A stretch of DNA of 64,000 nt, taken from assembly GCF_015240255.1 (NCBI RefSeq), contig NZ_CP061205.1, forward strand, positions 2,129,501 through 2,193,500, in the 5' to 3' direction. The notes below the pieces were generated by a model that ran no database searches, had not been told where the DNA came from, and saw only the letters and a program-made list of their open reading frames with translations. Shown piece after piece: positions 35,415 through 45,654 of the stretch. The first letter of the stretch is position 1, and each line of letters opens with the position of its first letter. The stretch comes from Kordiimonas pumila (GTDB taxonomy: Bacteria > Pseudomonadota > Alphaproteobacteria > Sphingomonadales > Kordiimonadaceae). The position numbers were made by a program, and so were the translations under genes.

Positions 35415-36566
35415 TCATCGGCGCTGCTGGATATAGCTTTCTGTTAAGGAGGCTATGTCCGTGCATCCCAGCAGGGCCATATCCCGCTCGACTTCTTTGG
35501 CAAGTAAGTCTATGGCATGCTCCACACCCTTCTGCCCACCAGAGGCGAGACCGTATAGATACGGCCGCCCAATCGAACAGGCATTTGCCCCTAAGGCAAG
35601 CGCCTTAACAACATGGGTGCCCCGACGGATGCCGCCGTCGACAATCAACTCTAGCGCATTACCAACTTCATCCCTGATAGGGCGTATGCAATCGACAGGG
35701 GCTGGTGTTGTGTCAAGCTGTCTGCCGCCGTGATTTGATATCATGATGGCGGAAGCACCAATCTCAACGGCTCTTTTTGCATCCGCCGGTGTTTGAAGTC
35801 CTTTAATCACAAAGGGGCCGCCCCATTCTTTAACAAGCCATGCAGCATCATCCCATGTGACCGTGCGGTCAAACTGGCTGTTTACGTATGACATAAGGCC
35901 CATTGTGCTTTTACCAATGGCATCAACGCGGTGGGCAACATTTGCAAGCTTGAAATCAGGGTGCAAAAGCGTGTTCATTGCCCATACTGGGTGGGTTATA
36001 TAGCTCATCATGCTTTTTAGGGTAAATTTAGGCGGCATGGTCATACCGTTCACCCGGTCACGCTCGCGGTTGCCTGAAAGCATTGTATCCACAGTCAAGC
36101 AAAGGGCCTGATAGCCTGCCTCTTTGCAGCGCGTAACAAATTCGCGCGTAAGGCCTCTATCTTTAAGAATGTATATTTGAAACATTTTTGGCCCAGCGGT
36201 GGATGCTGCAACTTCTTCCAAGCTTGTTGTTGCCAGTGTTGAAAGGCTGTAGAGGGTGCCAAACTTGTCTGCTGCTTTGCAGGCCCCAAGCTCTTTCTCG
36301 TGATGAAATAACCGCGACATACCTGTGGGTGCCAGAAAAAACGGCAAATCAAGCGTGGTGCCTAGTATCTTGGTTCTTAAATCGATATTTTCAATATTTT
36401 TAAGGTAAGAGGGGAGGAGTTCATAATCAGAAAAGGCGTCTGTACTTCGGCCTAGTGTCCATTCATCATCGGAACCACCATCAATATAATGAAACATAGG
36501 TGCTGGGAGTTTCTTGTGTGCTAATTTTCTTAAGTCACTTATGTTATTACAGTTTACCAGCCCCAT
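35415..36566 (-). CDS. lldD: FMN-dependent alpha-hydroxy-acid (L-lactate) dehydrogenase
   Basis: 383-residue TIM-barrel flavoenzyme that oxidises L-lactate or a related 2-hydroxy acid. FFLAPTGMSRLFHHEKELG near the start, FVIKGLQTPADAKRAVEIGA, the catalytic-His motif ISNHGGRQLD and the FMN-phosphate loop IVDGGIRRGTHVVKALALGA are all in order. The best start is ATG 36566, preceded by AAGGGGG at seven bases; ATG 36605 upstream has no such site. Lactate specificity is the commonest in the family but is not proven; LldD, mandelate dehydrogenase and glycolate oxidase look alike. Confidence 0.9.
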   Translation of the reverse strand: MGLVNCNNISDLRKLAHKKLPAPMFHYIDGGSDDEWTLGRSTDAFSDYELLPSYLKNIENIDLRTKILGTTLDLPFFLAPTGMSRLFHHEKELGACKAADKFGTLYSLSTLATTSLEEVAASTAGPKMFQIYILKDRGLTREFVTRCKEAGYQALCLTVDTMLSGNRERDRVNGMTMPPKFTLKSMMSYITHPVWAMNTLLHPDFKLANVAHRVDAIGKSTMGLMSYVNSQFDRTVTWDDAAWLVKEWGGPFVIKGLQTPADAKRAVEIGASAIMISNHGGRQLDTTPAPVDCIRPIRDEVGNALELIVDGGIRRGTHVVKALALGANACSIGRPYLYGLASGGQKGVEHAIDLLAKEVERDMALLGCTDIASLTESYIQQRR

Positions 36567-36746
36567 GAATGCCCCCTTAAAGTAGACAGATAAAAAATTA
36601 GGCATTGCCCTCGAATGCCATAGAAAATGATGGTTGTGTTATAAACTAGTGATAAGGGTGTGGAAACAGGCTTGTATATTTTGTTCTGTCCAATAGGGTG
36701 ATGAAGTGTAAAGCGCCTGAAAACCTGACATGAGGAATACAGTGTT

Positions 36747-37595
36747 ATGGAAAATAAATTTCCAATTCTTGAAGTGACAAAAGCATCTTTAAATATGCCA
36801 AGCGAAAGCTGGATGGATGTTTTAAAGGCATTTGGCATTATAGTGTCGGGAGTTGTGTTAGGCTCATTCCTAATGGGGCTTGTTTTTTTTGCTGCCAGAA
36901 TTGATATGGTTGTTGTGGGGCAGTTCCTGCAAGGTAATATGACAGGGGCTGGTGATGCTTTTGCCTTTTTGGCCGCCACGTTTGTGCTTGTTTGCACCAT
37001 TTTATTTGCTTTTGCTTATATATTTAACTTTTGGGTGAGGTTTGCAGCGTTCGGAGAAGAAGGGGCGGCTATTCGCCCATACAGTAAGGCATACAAAGCA
37101 GCGGCGATCAATATGGTCAAGTTTCTGCTAATAGGGCTAATAACGGTGCTGGTTTCTCTTGTTATTCAAACGGCGCTTAGCGCGATTGGGCTCACAACCA
37201 GTTTTATAGATCAAATGTCAAATACTTCTGGCGATATTGCTACATCAGCACACGGTGATGTTTTGCTTGAAGTGTTGAGTACCATTACCATGTGTATTAT
37301 TTATTCTCTGGTTTCGGCAAACCTGACACAGACCGCTGTTGGTTCTGATAAGGAAGGGTTAGAACACCCCCATACAGTTGATTTTGCAATTGTACTGGTG
37401 CTGCTATATTCAATACTTATGATACCAATGGTGCTGGCGAGCTTGGCGGGCTGGCATGCAGTGGTGGGTATTTTGCAATATACAGTTGGTTTTTATATTA
37501 TGTTTACTATCGCTGTTGCCCACGGCCTTCGATACCGTATCTGTTTGCATGAAACTGCAAAACCCGCACCAGACACAGACAGTACACCGGAATAA
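36747..37595 (+). CDS. Hypothetical multi-pass membrane protein
   Basis: 282-residue integral membrane protein with about six hydrophobic segments (near residues 28-50, 75-98, 128-150, 180-200, 215-237, 240-262). It contains the basic loop FNFWVRFAAFGEEGAAIRPYSKAYKAA and ends in a short hydrophilic tail. I do not recognise a family and see no transporter or enzyme motif. The gene is probably co-oriented but not tightly coupled with the next gene (87 bases). Confidence 0.75.
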   Translation: MENKFPILEVTKASLNMPSESWMDVLKAFGIIVSGVVLGSFLMGLVFFAARIDMVVVGQFLQGNMTGAGDAFAFLAATFVLVCTILFAFAYIFNFWVRFAAFGEEGAAIRPYSKAYKAAAINMVKFLLIGLITVLVSLVIQTALSAIGLTTSFIDQMSNTSGDIATSAHGDVLLEVLSTITMCIIYSLVSANLTQTAVGSDKEGLEHPHTVDFAIVLVLLYSILMIPMVLASLAGWHAVVGILQYTVGFYIMFTIAVAHGLRYRICLHETAKPAPDTDSTPE

Positions 37596-37682
37596 AGCTG
37601 ATTGTATCTGTGTGGGTAAAGCCTTTCTTTTCTTTTGCAGGCAAGATGAGGTAGGCTGGTTTTCATGGATTGGAGGTGTGTT

Positions 37683-38297
37683 ATGCTATCTATTAAAACC
37701 GGTATTGCAGGATTTTTACTAATAGCAACAAGTTTACCCATCAGAGCACAAACAGTTACACCAAACCAAATGTTTGGCACGACACCATATGAAAGCCCAA
37801 GCTGTAATACACCTGATTACCACGAGCTTGATTTTATGCATGGTAGGTGGGCCTTGAAAATCCTGAAAGATGGTAAATGGGTGCCAGGTGGTTACGCTGA
37901 TTATAAACCAGCCCTTGGGGGGTGCATTTCTTTTGAATATGTCTCTTTTGAGAACTGGGGTGATTTTTACAAAACTCTATCTGGCCGAAATGGATTTGCC
38001 GGTTTTGCAATTAATACCTTTGATAAAGAGGCCATGAATTGGCGGCAGGTATGGGTTGATGATCTTGGTACGGTTATTACCACTTTCCGAGGGCGAAAGT
38101 TTGGTGACGGCATGCGGTTTGTTGGTCATGCACCAAATGATAATGGTACGGAGCTTCAGAAGTTTGAGTATATCATAACAGGTGAAGATATCCGCGAACT
38201 TACATATGATATGTCCACAGATGGTGGCAAGAACTGGACACAGATTGCGCGTATCCAAATGATCCGCCAAGCGGATAAACCTCTGGTTCCCAAGTAA
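37683..38297 (+). CDS. Hypothetical exported protein (DUF1579-like)
   Basis: 204-residue protein with a signal peptide (to about residue 24, SLPIRAQTV). The mature part, from ELDFMHGRWALKIL through GGCISFEYVSFENW and GFAGFAINTFDKEAMNWRQVWVDDLG to YDMSTDGGKNWTQIARIQM, resembles a lipocalin-like beta-barrel seen in DUF1579 proteins. No function is known to me. I start at ATG 37683 because TGGAGG precedes it by six bases; ATG 37665 is less likely. Confidence 0.72.
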   Translation: MLSIKTGIAGFLLIATSLPIRAQTVTPNQMFGTTPYESPSCNTPDYHELDFMHGRWALKILKDGKWVPGGYADYKPALGGCISFEYVSFENWGDFYKTLSGRNGFAGFAINTFDKEAMNWRQVWVDDLGTVITTFRGRKFGDGMRFVGHAPNDNGTELQKFEYIITGEDIRELTYDMSTDGGKNWTQIARIQMIRQADKPLVPK

Positions 38298-38374
38298 AGC
38301 CTTCACGGAAAATACTTGATTTTTAATATTGGGAACGTCATATCGGCATCACCTATTTTTGTGGAGCCGGATAT

Positions 38375-38836
38375 ATGAGTAAGCCTGTATTAGATACTGC
38401 CCTGCGCGAGTTTATGTATGGTAAGTTGCACCGCGTTACAGTGACGGGTGCAGAACTTAATTATGTTGGTTCCATAACCGTAGACCCAGAGCTGCTAAGG
38501 GTCTCTGGTATTTTACCAAACACTGCTGTTGATGTTGTAAATATTACAAACGGCGAGCGCATAACCACCTATGTCATTGAGGGCACAGAAAAGTCTGGAG
38601 TTATTTGCTTGAACGGTGCAGCGGCGCACCAGTTTAACAAAGGCGATATGGCAATTATCATGGGCTATGAGAGCGTGCCTGCAAACCAGTTACCCGGGCG
38701 GATTTCCCGGGCTGTCCATGTGGATGCCGGGAACCAAATTGTGTCTGTTGATGAGTATGTAACACCGTCGCTGGAAACATTAGGCCAGCCAGAAAATAAC
38801 CGCGAAAATACGCCGTACGCAGTAGTTGACGCGTAA
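38375..38836 (+). CDS. panD: Aspartate 1-decarboxylase proenzyme
   Basis: 153-residue pyruvoyl enzyme that makes beta-alanine for pantothenate and CoA. The self-cleavage site is Gly32-Ser33 in NYVGSITVD, and TYVIEGTEKSGVICLNGAAAH contains the Tyr and substrate-binding residues. The protein is longer than the usual ~126 residues: it starts seven residues earlier and carries about 25 extra C-terminal residues (ETLGQPENNRENTPYAVVDA). Convergent with xthA, six bases apart. Confidence 0.93.
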   Translation: MSKPVLDTALREFMYGKLHRVTVTGAELNYVGSITVDPELLRVSGILPNTAVDVVNITNGERITTYVIEGTEKSGVICLNGAAAHQFNKGDMAIIMGYESVPANQLPGRISRAVHVDAGNQIVSVDEYVTPSLETLGQPENNRENTPYAVVDA

Positions 38837-38842
38837 GGTTTC

Positions 38843-39631
38843 TTAAGAGGTTTCCAATTCAATCCAGACAGGCGTGTGGTCGCTTGGTTTTTCCTTAGCC
38901 CTTGGTATGCGGTCAACATCTGCGTTTTTCAGCATATCAGCGGCCTGCGGTGATAGCAGCAGATGGTCAATCCTGATGCCGTGGTCTTTTTGCCATGCGC
39001 CGCGCTGAAAATCCCAATATGTATAGGCGGCACCGGTAGGCTTGATTTGCCGGATAGCATCAAGGTACCCAAGGTTTTTAAGGGTGCGAAAACGCGCACG
39101 GCTTTCTGGCTGGGTTAGAGCATCCCCCACCCATGCTGCTGGGTTATGGCAATCTTCATCGTGTGGGATAACATTATAGTCACCGGCTAGCACTACCGGC
39201 ATTTCGGCACTGAGTAAGCGCTCAGCATGGGCAATCAACCGCTCCATCCACGCCAGTTTAAAATCAAACTTTGGGCCGGGCTGGGGATTGCCGTTTGGCA
39301 GGTAGATGGATGCAATACGAACACCAGCTACCGTACCCTCAATATAGCGGGCATGGTCGTCTTCTGTATCCACGCTGCCATCCACGGCGGGTAAGCCGCG
39401 CAGAATATCGGTCATGGGTTCTTTGGATATAAAGGCAACACCGTTAAAGCCCTTTTGGCCGTGGGTTTCCACATGCCAGCCTTTGTCTTCAAATTCGAGG
39501 CGCGGGAAATTTTCGTCAACACTTTTAATTTCCTGCAAACATGCAACGTCCGGTGAAAATTCGTCAAGCCATTCAAGAACGCGGGGCAGGCGCGCTTTCA
39601 CACCGTTAATGTTAAAGGTCGCAATTTTCAT
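38843..39631 (-). CDS. xthA: Exodeoxyribonuclease III / AP endonuclease
   Basis: 262-residue Mg2+-dependent repair nuclease of the EEP family. KIATFNINGVKARL, CLQEIKSVDENFP (metal-binding Glu), GDYNVIPHDEDCHNP and the final IDHLLLSPQA ... PSDHTPVWIEL (catalytic Asp-His) are all intact. ATG 39631 is chosen over an in-frame TTG at 39640. Confidence 0.95.
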   Translation of the reverse strand: MKIATFNINGVKARLPRVLEWLDEFSPDVACLQEIKSVDENFPRLEFEDKGWHVETHGQKGFNGVAFISKEPMTDILRGLPAVDGSVDTEDDHARYIEGTVAGVRIASIYLPNGNPQPGPKFDFKLAWMERLIAHAERLLSAEMPVVLAGDYNVIPHDEDCHNPAAWVGDALTQPESRARFRTLKNLGYLDAIRQIKPTGAAYTYWDFQRGAWQKDHGIRIDHLLLSPQAADMLKNADVDRIPRAKEKPSDHTPVWIELETS

Positions 39632-39658
39632 GGGCGTCAACCTGCTGTGTGGAAACCG

Positions 39659-40000
39659 TTAAATGGAGAATGATGTACCGCATCCGCATGATGCTGTGGC
39701 ATTAGGGTTCACCACCTGAAACGAGGCCCCAACAAGATCTTCAACATAATCAACTTCAGAACCGGTAAGGTACAGCAGAGACATGCTATCAACCAGCATG
39801 GTTACACCGCTTTTTGTTACCACAATGTCGTCGGGCTTTTGGTTTTCATCAAAGTCAAAACCATACTGGAAACCGCTGCAACCGCCGCCAGAGACCGTAA
39901 GACGTAGTTTAAGCTCAGGATTGCCTTGTTGGGCAATGAGCTTTGCAACCCTTGCGGCGGCTGTTTCACTTAAGGTGACTGGTGTTGATTTATCTGTCAT
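39659..40000 (-). CDS. erpA: Iron-sulfur cluster insertion protein ErpA/IscA family
   Basis: 113-residue A-type carrier that hands Fe-S clusters to apo-enzymes. The three conserved Cys are present: [15 protein letters not shown] and the C-terminal CGCGTSFSI. It is divergent from dgt, with only a thioesterase gene between them, the usual alphaproteobacterial setting for erpA. A-type carriers are hard to separate by eye, so IscA or SufA is possible. Confidence 0.9.
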   Translation of the reverse strand: MTDKSTPVTLSETAAARVAKLIAQQGNPELKLRLTVSGGGCSGFQYGFDFDENQKPDDIVVTKSGVTMLVDSMSLLYLTGSEVDYVEDLVGASFQVVNPNATASCGCGTSFSI

Positions 40001-40124
40001 TTAAAACACTAACTAATCATGGGTTTCTGGTGCTTACTATATGTAAGGTGCGGGGGGCCAACAATCAACCGCATTAGCAGGATATATGTTTCTATCATGT
40101 TACCATGATATTGGGCGTTTGGCT

Positions 40125-40568
40125 TTAACTATCGATTATCAATGTTTTAGTTTTTGCTGATTTTCCTGTAAAAATAGCAATTAGCTCATTGTTTTGGTTG
40201 GTTATTTTAATATGATAAATTTCCTGCCTGCCATTTTTTGCGTAAAGGCTTGCTGTTGCTGTTAGGTCGTCACCAGAATAGGCAGGTAGTAGGTAATCCA
40301 TCGTACAGCTAGCCCCAACAGTTACATACTCTTCCGTGTTGCATGCATAGGCAAAAGCCGCGTCAGCAAGTGTATAAATTGCCCCGCCGTGAGCACTGCC
40401 AAAAAAGTTTAGTACATCGTCTGTTACCGTCATCTTCAAAGTAGCTTCAGTGGGGGCAATTTTGCACAAGGTGATGCCCATCTTTTTTTCAAAGGTGATT
40501 TTCTTCTGGAAAATATCTGCATTACGGGCTGCGGTGGTTGATGGGGTAGCATCACTATGTGCTGTCAT
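40125..40568 (-). CDS. PaaI-family thioesterase
   Basis: 147-residue single hotdog protein. GSAHGGAIYTLADAAFAYACN is the PaaI active-site helix, and the GASCTMDYLLPAYSGDDLTATA strand follows. Probably hydrolyses an acyl-CoA; no phenylacetate genes are near. It differs from the hotdog protein at 1.8 kb in this motif (SAHGGA versus NCHGGM), so the two are not a recent duplication. Start at ATG 40568 after AGGAT. Confidence 0.85.
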   Translation of the reverse strand: MTAHSDATPSTTAARNADIFQKKITFEKKMGITLCKIAPTEATLKMTVTDDVLNFFGSAHGGAIYTLADAAFAYACNTEEYVTVGASCTMDYLLPAYSGDDLTATASLYAKNGRQEIYHIKITNQNNELIAIFTGKSAKTKTLIIDS

Positions 40569-40795
40569 GAGCAGTATCCTATGATTGTTATACACCGTGT
40601 TTGGTATCGTGATTTATAAAGTAGTGCAAAGCTATTATAAGCAGCAAGAGTAGGTCATCATACATCTGGAAATTTAGGGTCAGGGCATCTTCTAAAAAAA
40701 GTATGCCAATGTTCATTATAATCAGTTGCTGATTACGACCGGTGCGGATACTGTTCGCAACATTATTATGATTCAAAATCCCAATGGAGAGACGC

Positions 40796-42007
40796 ATGAC
40801 CGAAACGCTGGTAAACTATGAAGACACGCTTGCTCCTTATGCCTGCAAACCTTCACAGAGCCGCGGTCGCTTGCATCCAGAGCCTGAAACACCTTCTCGT
40901 AGTTGTTATCAGCGTGATAGGGACAGGGTGATTCATTCCTCTTCATTTCGGCGTCTAAAACATAAAACTCAGGTCTTTGTGTATCACGAGGGTGATCATT
41001 TCAGAACGCGCCTTACCCATTCACTTGAAGTGTCGCAGATTACACGCTCCGCATGCCGGGCCATGCACCTAAATGAAGATTTGGGTGAAGCTGTTGCACT
41101 TGCCCATGATTTAGGCCATCCACCGTTTGGTCATGTGGGGGAAATGATCTTGAATGATTGTATGAAGGATTATCAAGGCTTTGATCATAATGCTCAGGCG
41201 CTACGCATTCTAACTCGTTTGGAACGTCGTTATGCCTCTTTCAATGGCCTGAACCTGACATGGGAAACGTTGGAAGGTCTCGCAAAGCATAACGGCCCTG
41301 TTGTTGATGCTGAGATCGATTATAAAAAGCCGCCTGCCGAGCTTCCTTTTGCGCTGCGCGATTATTTGCCGGAAAATGACTTGATGTTGCACACATACGC
41401 AAGCGCAGAGGCCCAGCTTGCGGCGCTTGCTGACGATATCGCATATTCAAGCCATGACCTTGATGATGGCTTGCGTGCGGGCCTTTTTGAACTTGACGAG
41501 CTAAAGAAGATACCTGTGGTGGCGCAGCTGATTGACGAAGTGCAGTTAACATATCCATCTGCGCCGCAGGATATACTGATTCACGAGTTGGTACGCCGTA
41601 TGATCAACCGCATGGTTGCTGATATGATGGTGGAAAGTAACCGCCGTATTCGCGAGCTTAACCCAAAGTCTGTTGACGATATCCGGAACGCTGGTGCCCC
41701 GGTAATTGCATTTGGGCGTAATATGGAGAATGCAATCAAGGAACTGAAAGGCTTTTTGTTTGATCGCATGTACCGCCATTATCTTGTGAACCGTATGGCC
41801 AGTAAGGCTAAGCGGGTGGTGGCTGATTTGTTTGTGCTCTATAATGCAGAGCCTGAATGCCTACCAACGGAATGGAATGAGCGTGCGGGAGAGCCGGGTT
41901 CAGAAGAAACGGCCCGTGTTGTTGCCGATTTCATTGCGGGCATGACAGACAGATTTGCATTCCGTGAACATGCTAAGTTGTTTGATCTATCGCGTGTTTC
42001 CCTATAG
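40796..42007 (+). CDS. dgt: dGTPase-like HD-domain triphosphohydrolase
   Basis: 403-residue HD-superfamily protein that splits dNTPs to nucleoside and triphosphate. H75 in RLTHSLEV and HDLGH at 104-108 are the metal-binding residues, and SSSFRRLKHKTQVF near 48-61 is the usual N-terminal signature. It is of the shorter dGTPase-like type next to argS, not the long enterobacterial Dgt. GGAGAG lies six bases before ATG 40796; ATG 40784 upstream is in frame but overlaps that site. Confidence 0.93.
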   Translation: MTETLVNYEDTLAPYACKPSQSRGRLHPEPETPSRSCYQRDRDRVIHSSSFRRLKHKTQVFVYHEGDHFRTRLTHSLEVSQITRSACRAMHLNEDLGEAVALAHDLGHPPFGHVGEMILNDCMKDYQGFDHNAQALRILTRLERRYASFNGLNLTWETLEGLAKHNGPVVDAEIDYKKPPAELPFALRDYLPENDLMLHTYASAEAQLAALADDIAYSSHDLDDGLRAGLFELDELKKIPVVAQLIDEVQLTYPSAPQDILIHELVRRMINRMVADMMVESNRRIRELNPKSVDDIRNAGAPVIAFGRNMENAIKELKGFLFDRMYRHYLVNRMASKAKRVVADLFVLYNAEPECLPTEWNERAGEPGSEETARVVADFIAGMTDRFAFREHAKLFDLSRVSL

Positions 42008-42073
42008 CAATGACTTAAATTGGTCTGCGCGTATGCTTTGTAGGCCGGAATAAACTGGATTCAGAGTAGTAAA

Positions 42074-43825
42074 ATGAATGTTTTTACCCATTTTCGGGCA
42101 GTTGTAGATGAACAGCTGCAAGAGCTTGTTGATGCAGGGTCTCTTCCCCAAGGGTTAGTGATGACCGGTATCGCTGTTGAGCCGCCGCGCGACGCGTCGC
42201 ACGGAGACATGGCAACAAATGCCGCGCTTGTGCTTGCGAAAGCTGCGCGTATGAAGCCACGTGATATCGCTGACATGTTAGCGCCGCGCCTTGAACAAAA
42301 CGAATATGTTACGGCTGTTGATGTGGCTGGCCCCGGCTTTATTAATATGCGCCTTTCAGTTTCTTTCTGGCAAAGTCAGGTTGCGGCTATTCTGCGTGAA
42401 GGCAAGGCTTACGGCGACAGCACTGTGGGCGCGGGAATTCCCGTAAATGTGGAATATGTTTCGGCTAACCCCACAGGCCCCATGCATGTTGGACATGTGC
42501 GGGGCGCGGTATTCGGGGATGCGTTGGCTAACCTTTTGTCGAAGGCAGGGCATAAGGTAACGAAAGAATATTATATTAATGATGCAGGCAGCCAGATTGA
42601 TACGCTCGCCCGGTCAGCCCACCTTCGGTACCGTGAAGCTTTTGGGGAAGATATTGGTGAAATACCCGAAGGTCTTTACCCTGGTGACTATCTTGTGCCG
42701 CTTGGCCATGCGCTTAAAGAAAAATACGGCGAAAAATACCTGAACAAGGACGAGAGCGAATGGCTGCTTCTTTTTAAGGAAGAAGCGTCTAATGCCATGA
42801 TGGATATGATCCGTGATGACTTGAAGCTTTTAGGGGTTGAGCATGACGAGTTCTTTTCGGAACGGACATTGCACGAATCAAACCGTATTGCTGATGCTGT
42901 GGATGTGCTGAGACAGCAGGGCCATATTTATGAAGGTGTTCTCGAACCCCCAAAAGGCAAATTGCCTGATGACTGGGAGCCCCGTGAACAAACCCTGTTT
43001 AGAGCTACAGATTTTGGCGATGATGTGGATAGGGCACTACAAAAATCATCGGGTGATTACACCTATTTTGGCGCTGACATAGCCTATCACTACGATAAAT
43101 ATGTGCGTGGCTATAAAACCATGATTGATGTGTGGGGTGCTGACCACGGCGGGTATGTTAAACGCATGCAGTCTGCCGTGAAAGCGCTGGCGTCTGATGC
43201 CGACCTCGACGTTAAACTATGCCAGCTTGTGCGGCTTTTTAGAAACGGCGAACCGTTTAAAATGTCGAAGCGCGCGGGTAATTTTATTACGCTGCGTGAG
43301 GTTGTGGAAGAAGTGGGCAGCGATGTGACCCGCTTTATCATGCTGACCCGCAAGAATGATGCGCCACTGGATTTCGATTTTGCAAAAGTTATGGAGCAAT
43401 CGAAAGATAACCCTGTATTCTATGTACAGTATGCGCATGCAAGGGTTTGCTCGGTTTTGGCGAAAGCTGTGGAAGCTTTTCCTAATCTTGATACGAGTGA
43501 TGGTTCGTTATTAAATGCTGATCTTTCCTTATTGTCACATCCAAGCGAAGTGACCATGATACAGGTATGTGCACAGTGGCCGCGTATGGTTGAAAGTGCG
43601 GCAGAGGCCCATGAACCTCACCGGATTGCGTTTTTTCTCTATGATCTTGCATCAGAGTTTCATACGTTTTGGAACAAAGGCAATGATGACCAGTCACTTC
43701 GGTTTATAATAGAGGGCGATGAAGCCACAACAAAAGCACGGCTTGCGCTTATTAGGAGTGTTGCGCTAGTAATTGCAAGTGGCCTAGAGGTGTTAGGCGT
43801 TACACCACTAAAGGAAATGCGCTGA
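42074..43825 (+). CDS. argS: Arginyl-tRNA synthetase
   Basis: 583-residue class I synthetase. The ArgRS N-terminal Add1 domain (to about 110) precedes [11 protein letters not shown] with HVGH at 138-141; KMSKR at 396-400 is the second ATP motif, and the DALR anticodon-binding domain ends with [11 protein letters not shown]. Its stop shares a base with the start of the SPOR gene (TGATG), so the pair is translationally coupled. Confidence 0.97.
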   Translation: MNVFTHFRAVVDEQLQELVDAGSLPQGLVMTGIAVEPPRDASHGDMATNAALVLAKAARMKPRDIADMLAPRLEQNEYVTAVDVAGPGFINMRLSVSFWQSQVAAILREGKAYGDSTVGAGIPVNVEYVSANPTGPMHVGHVRGAVFGDALANLLSKAGHKVTKEYYINDAGSQIDTLARSAHLRYREAFGEDIGEIPEGLYPGDYLVPLGHALKEKYGEKYLNKDESEWLLLFKEEASNAMMDMIRDDLKLLGVEHDEFFSERTLHESNRIADAVDVLRQQGHIYEGVLEPPKGKLPDDWEPREQTLFRATDFGDDVDRALQKSSGDYTYFGADIAYHYDKYVRGYKTMIDVWGADHGGYVKRMQSAVKALASDADLDVKLCQLVRLFRNGEPFKMSKRAGNFITLREVVEEVGSDVTRFIMLTRKNDAPLDFDFAKVMEQSKDNPVFYVQYAHARVCSVLAKAVEAFPNLDTSDGSLLNADLSLLSHPSEVTMIQVCAQWPRMVESAAEAHEPHRIAFFLYDLASEFHTFWNKGNDDQSLRFIIEGDEATTKARLALIRSVALVIASGLEVLGVTPLKEMR

Positions 43826-44628
43826 TGAACGAGAGAGATGATCATACTGGCATAACGGGTGGTAAAGATATTCCACCGTGGCTGCAACCTGTACCAGAGG
43901 AAGAGCCTAACGTAACTTTTTGGCAAGCCAGAAAGACTGTGATCATTTCGGCTTCAGCGGCAGTGGTGCTGCTGGTTCTGTTTGTTTCTGTACTGGTGTT
44001 TCTTTATGACGGTTCAGGTGCTGAACCACCGCGCCATGTTGTTGCACCGTCTGAGCCACTTCGTGAAAAGCCTGATGACCCGGGTGGATTACAGGTTGAA
44101 TATCAGGATAAAGAGGTTTTTAGCCGGATTGATGGCACAGAAGACCATAGTCAGGTTACGCTTGGGCCACAAGCGGAAGAACCCGTTGAGTTACCGGAAG
44201 AACCAGAGGAAACAGCGTCTGCTTCACAGGATACATCGCCTACAACAGACGAAGTTGTAAACTCTGTTTTAGCTGATATGAAACAGTCTGCGCCCACGAC
44301 GGCCGAGAAGCCTGAAAAAAGCATAACAGTTGCTGATGAGCCAAAAGCGGCAGCGCCTAAGCCAAAGCCTGCTGCAAGCAAGCCTACATACCGCATTCAG
44401 CTTGGTGCTTATGGGTCAGAGGAAACTGCTGAGAAAGCATGGCGCGCTATTAAAAACAAATTTTCTGCGCAGTTAAATGATAAAGCACCGTCATATGAAA
44501 AAGTAAGTTCAGGTGACCGGACACTATACCGCTTACGTGTAGGACCTATTGAAAATCGGGCTGCAGCAGATCAGGTCTGTTTGTCTCTCAGGGCTGGTGA
44601 GCAAGCCTGTATTGTTGTAAATCCTTAA
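43825..44628 (+). CDS. SPOR-domain membrane protein
   Basis: 267-residue bitopic protein: cytoplasmic N-terminus, one transmembrane helix at about 33-55 (VIISASAAVVLLVLFVSVLVF), a long acidic Pro/Glu/Ala periplasmic linker, and a C-terminal SPOR domain from about 190 (TYRIQLGAYGSEETAEKAWRA ... YRLRVGPIENRAAADQVC). SPOR domains bind denuded peptidoglycan glycans at the division site. It is coupled to argS and followed nine bases later by nagZ, so it fits a cell-wall group. Confidence 0.9.
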   Translation: MNERDDHTGITGGKDIPPWLQPVPEEEPNVTFWQARKTVIISASAAVVLLVLFVSVLVFLYDGSGAEPPRHVVAPSEPLREKPDDPGGLQVEYQDKEVFSRIDGTEDHSQVTLGPQAEEPVELPEEPEETASASQDTSPTTDEVVNSVLADMKQSAPTTAEKPEKSITVADEPKAAAPKPKPAASKPTYRIQLGAYGSEETAEKAWRAIKNKFSAQLNDKAPSYEKVSSGDRTLYRLRVGPIENRAAADQVCLSLRAGEQACIVVNP

Positions 44629-44637
44629 GGTTGTTTA

Positions 44638-45645
44638 ATGATACCGGCTATTTTTGGCTGTTCAGGCCCTAGTTTAACGGAAAAAGAGCGTGCGTTTTTT
44701 GCGAAAGTAAAGCCAGCAGGGTTTATCTTGTTTGCGCGTAATATTGAAAGCCGCGAACAAGTTGCTGCTTTAACGGCAGATATGAAAAAAACAGTTGGGC
44801 GGCACAAGGTTGCTATCTTGATTGATCAAGAAGGTGGCCGGGTGCAACGTATGACAGCGCCTCACTGGCGCAAATACCCGCCTATGGCTGTCTTTGGTGA
44901 TATGGCTCGGCATGATCCAACGCTCGCTGCAAGTGCGCTCAGGCTTAACTGTAGGTTGCTGGCTGATGACTTAAGGCGGGTGGGCATAACAGTGAATTGT
45001 CTGCCACTGCTGGATGTGCGGCAGAGAAATGCAGACCCCATCATTGGTGACCGTGCGTTTTCCTCGGACCCGCAGTTGGTTGCTTCTTTTGGAAAAATTA
45101 CAATAGATGCTCTGCAGGCTGGTGGTATTTTGCCTGTTATCAAACATATCCCCGGTCACGGCAGGGCCACAGTTGACAGCCACCTTGACCTTCCCGTTGT
45201 TGACACACCGCTTGCGACGCTTGATGAAACAGATTTTGCGCCGTTCAGGGCCCTTAAGGATGCCGCTTTCGGTATGACAGCGCATATTATATACAGTGAT
45301 ATTGATGCTGAAAAACCAGCGACTTTATCCAGACTTGTCATTGCCCGAATTATTCGAATGCGGATTGGTTTTTCTGGGCTTCTGATGACAGATGATTTGT
45401 CGATGAAAGCACTAAAGGGTGATATAGGGACACTTGCGAGCGATTCCATCAAGGCTGGCTGTGATCTTGTTTTGCACTGTAATGGTGATATGGCTGAAAT
45501 GCGCAGTGTGGCAGAGAACTTGACAGCTGGGGATAATAGCGTTGAGAAAAGGCTTGCAACCCTCATTCGGAATGCTGAGCATGCCCCCGTACCGGACCGT
45601 GCTGACTTAAAACGCCGCTATGAAGAACTAATGTCTCGTTTCTAG
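44638..45645 (+). CDS. nagZ: Beta-N-acetylhexosaminidase NagZ
   Basis: 335-residue cytoplasmic glycoside hydrolase family 3 enzyme that removes GlcNAc from anhydro-muropeptides during wall recycling. LIDQEGGRVQRM, KHIPGHGRATVDSH (the flexible His loop) and LMTDDLSMKAL (catalytic Asp) are intact. Nine bases after the SPOR gene. Confidence 0.95.
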   Translation: MIPAIFGCSGPSLTEKERAFFAKVKPAGFILFARNIESREQVAALTADMKKTVGRHKVAILIDQEGGRVQRMTAPHWRKYPPMAVFGDMARHDPTLAASALRLNCRLLADDLRRVGITVNCLPLLDVRQRNADPIIGDRAFSSDPQLVASFGKITIDALQAGGILPVIKHIPGHGRATVDSHLDLPVVDTPLATLDETDFAPFRALKDAAFGMTAHIIYSDIDAEKPATLSRLVIARIIRMRIGFSGLLMTDDLSMKALKGDIGTLASDSIKAGCDLVLHCNGDMAEMRSVAENLTAGDNSVEKRLATLIRNAEHAPVPDRADLKRRYEELMSRF

Positions 45646-45654
45646 GAGTAAAAA

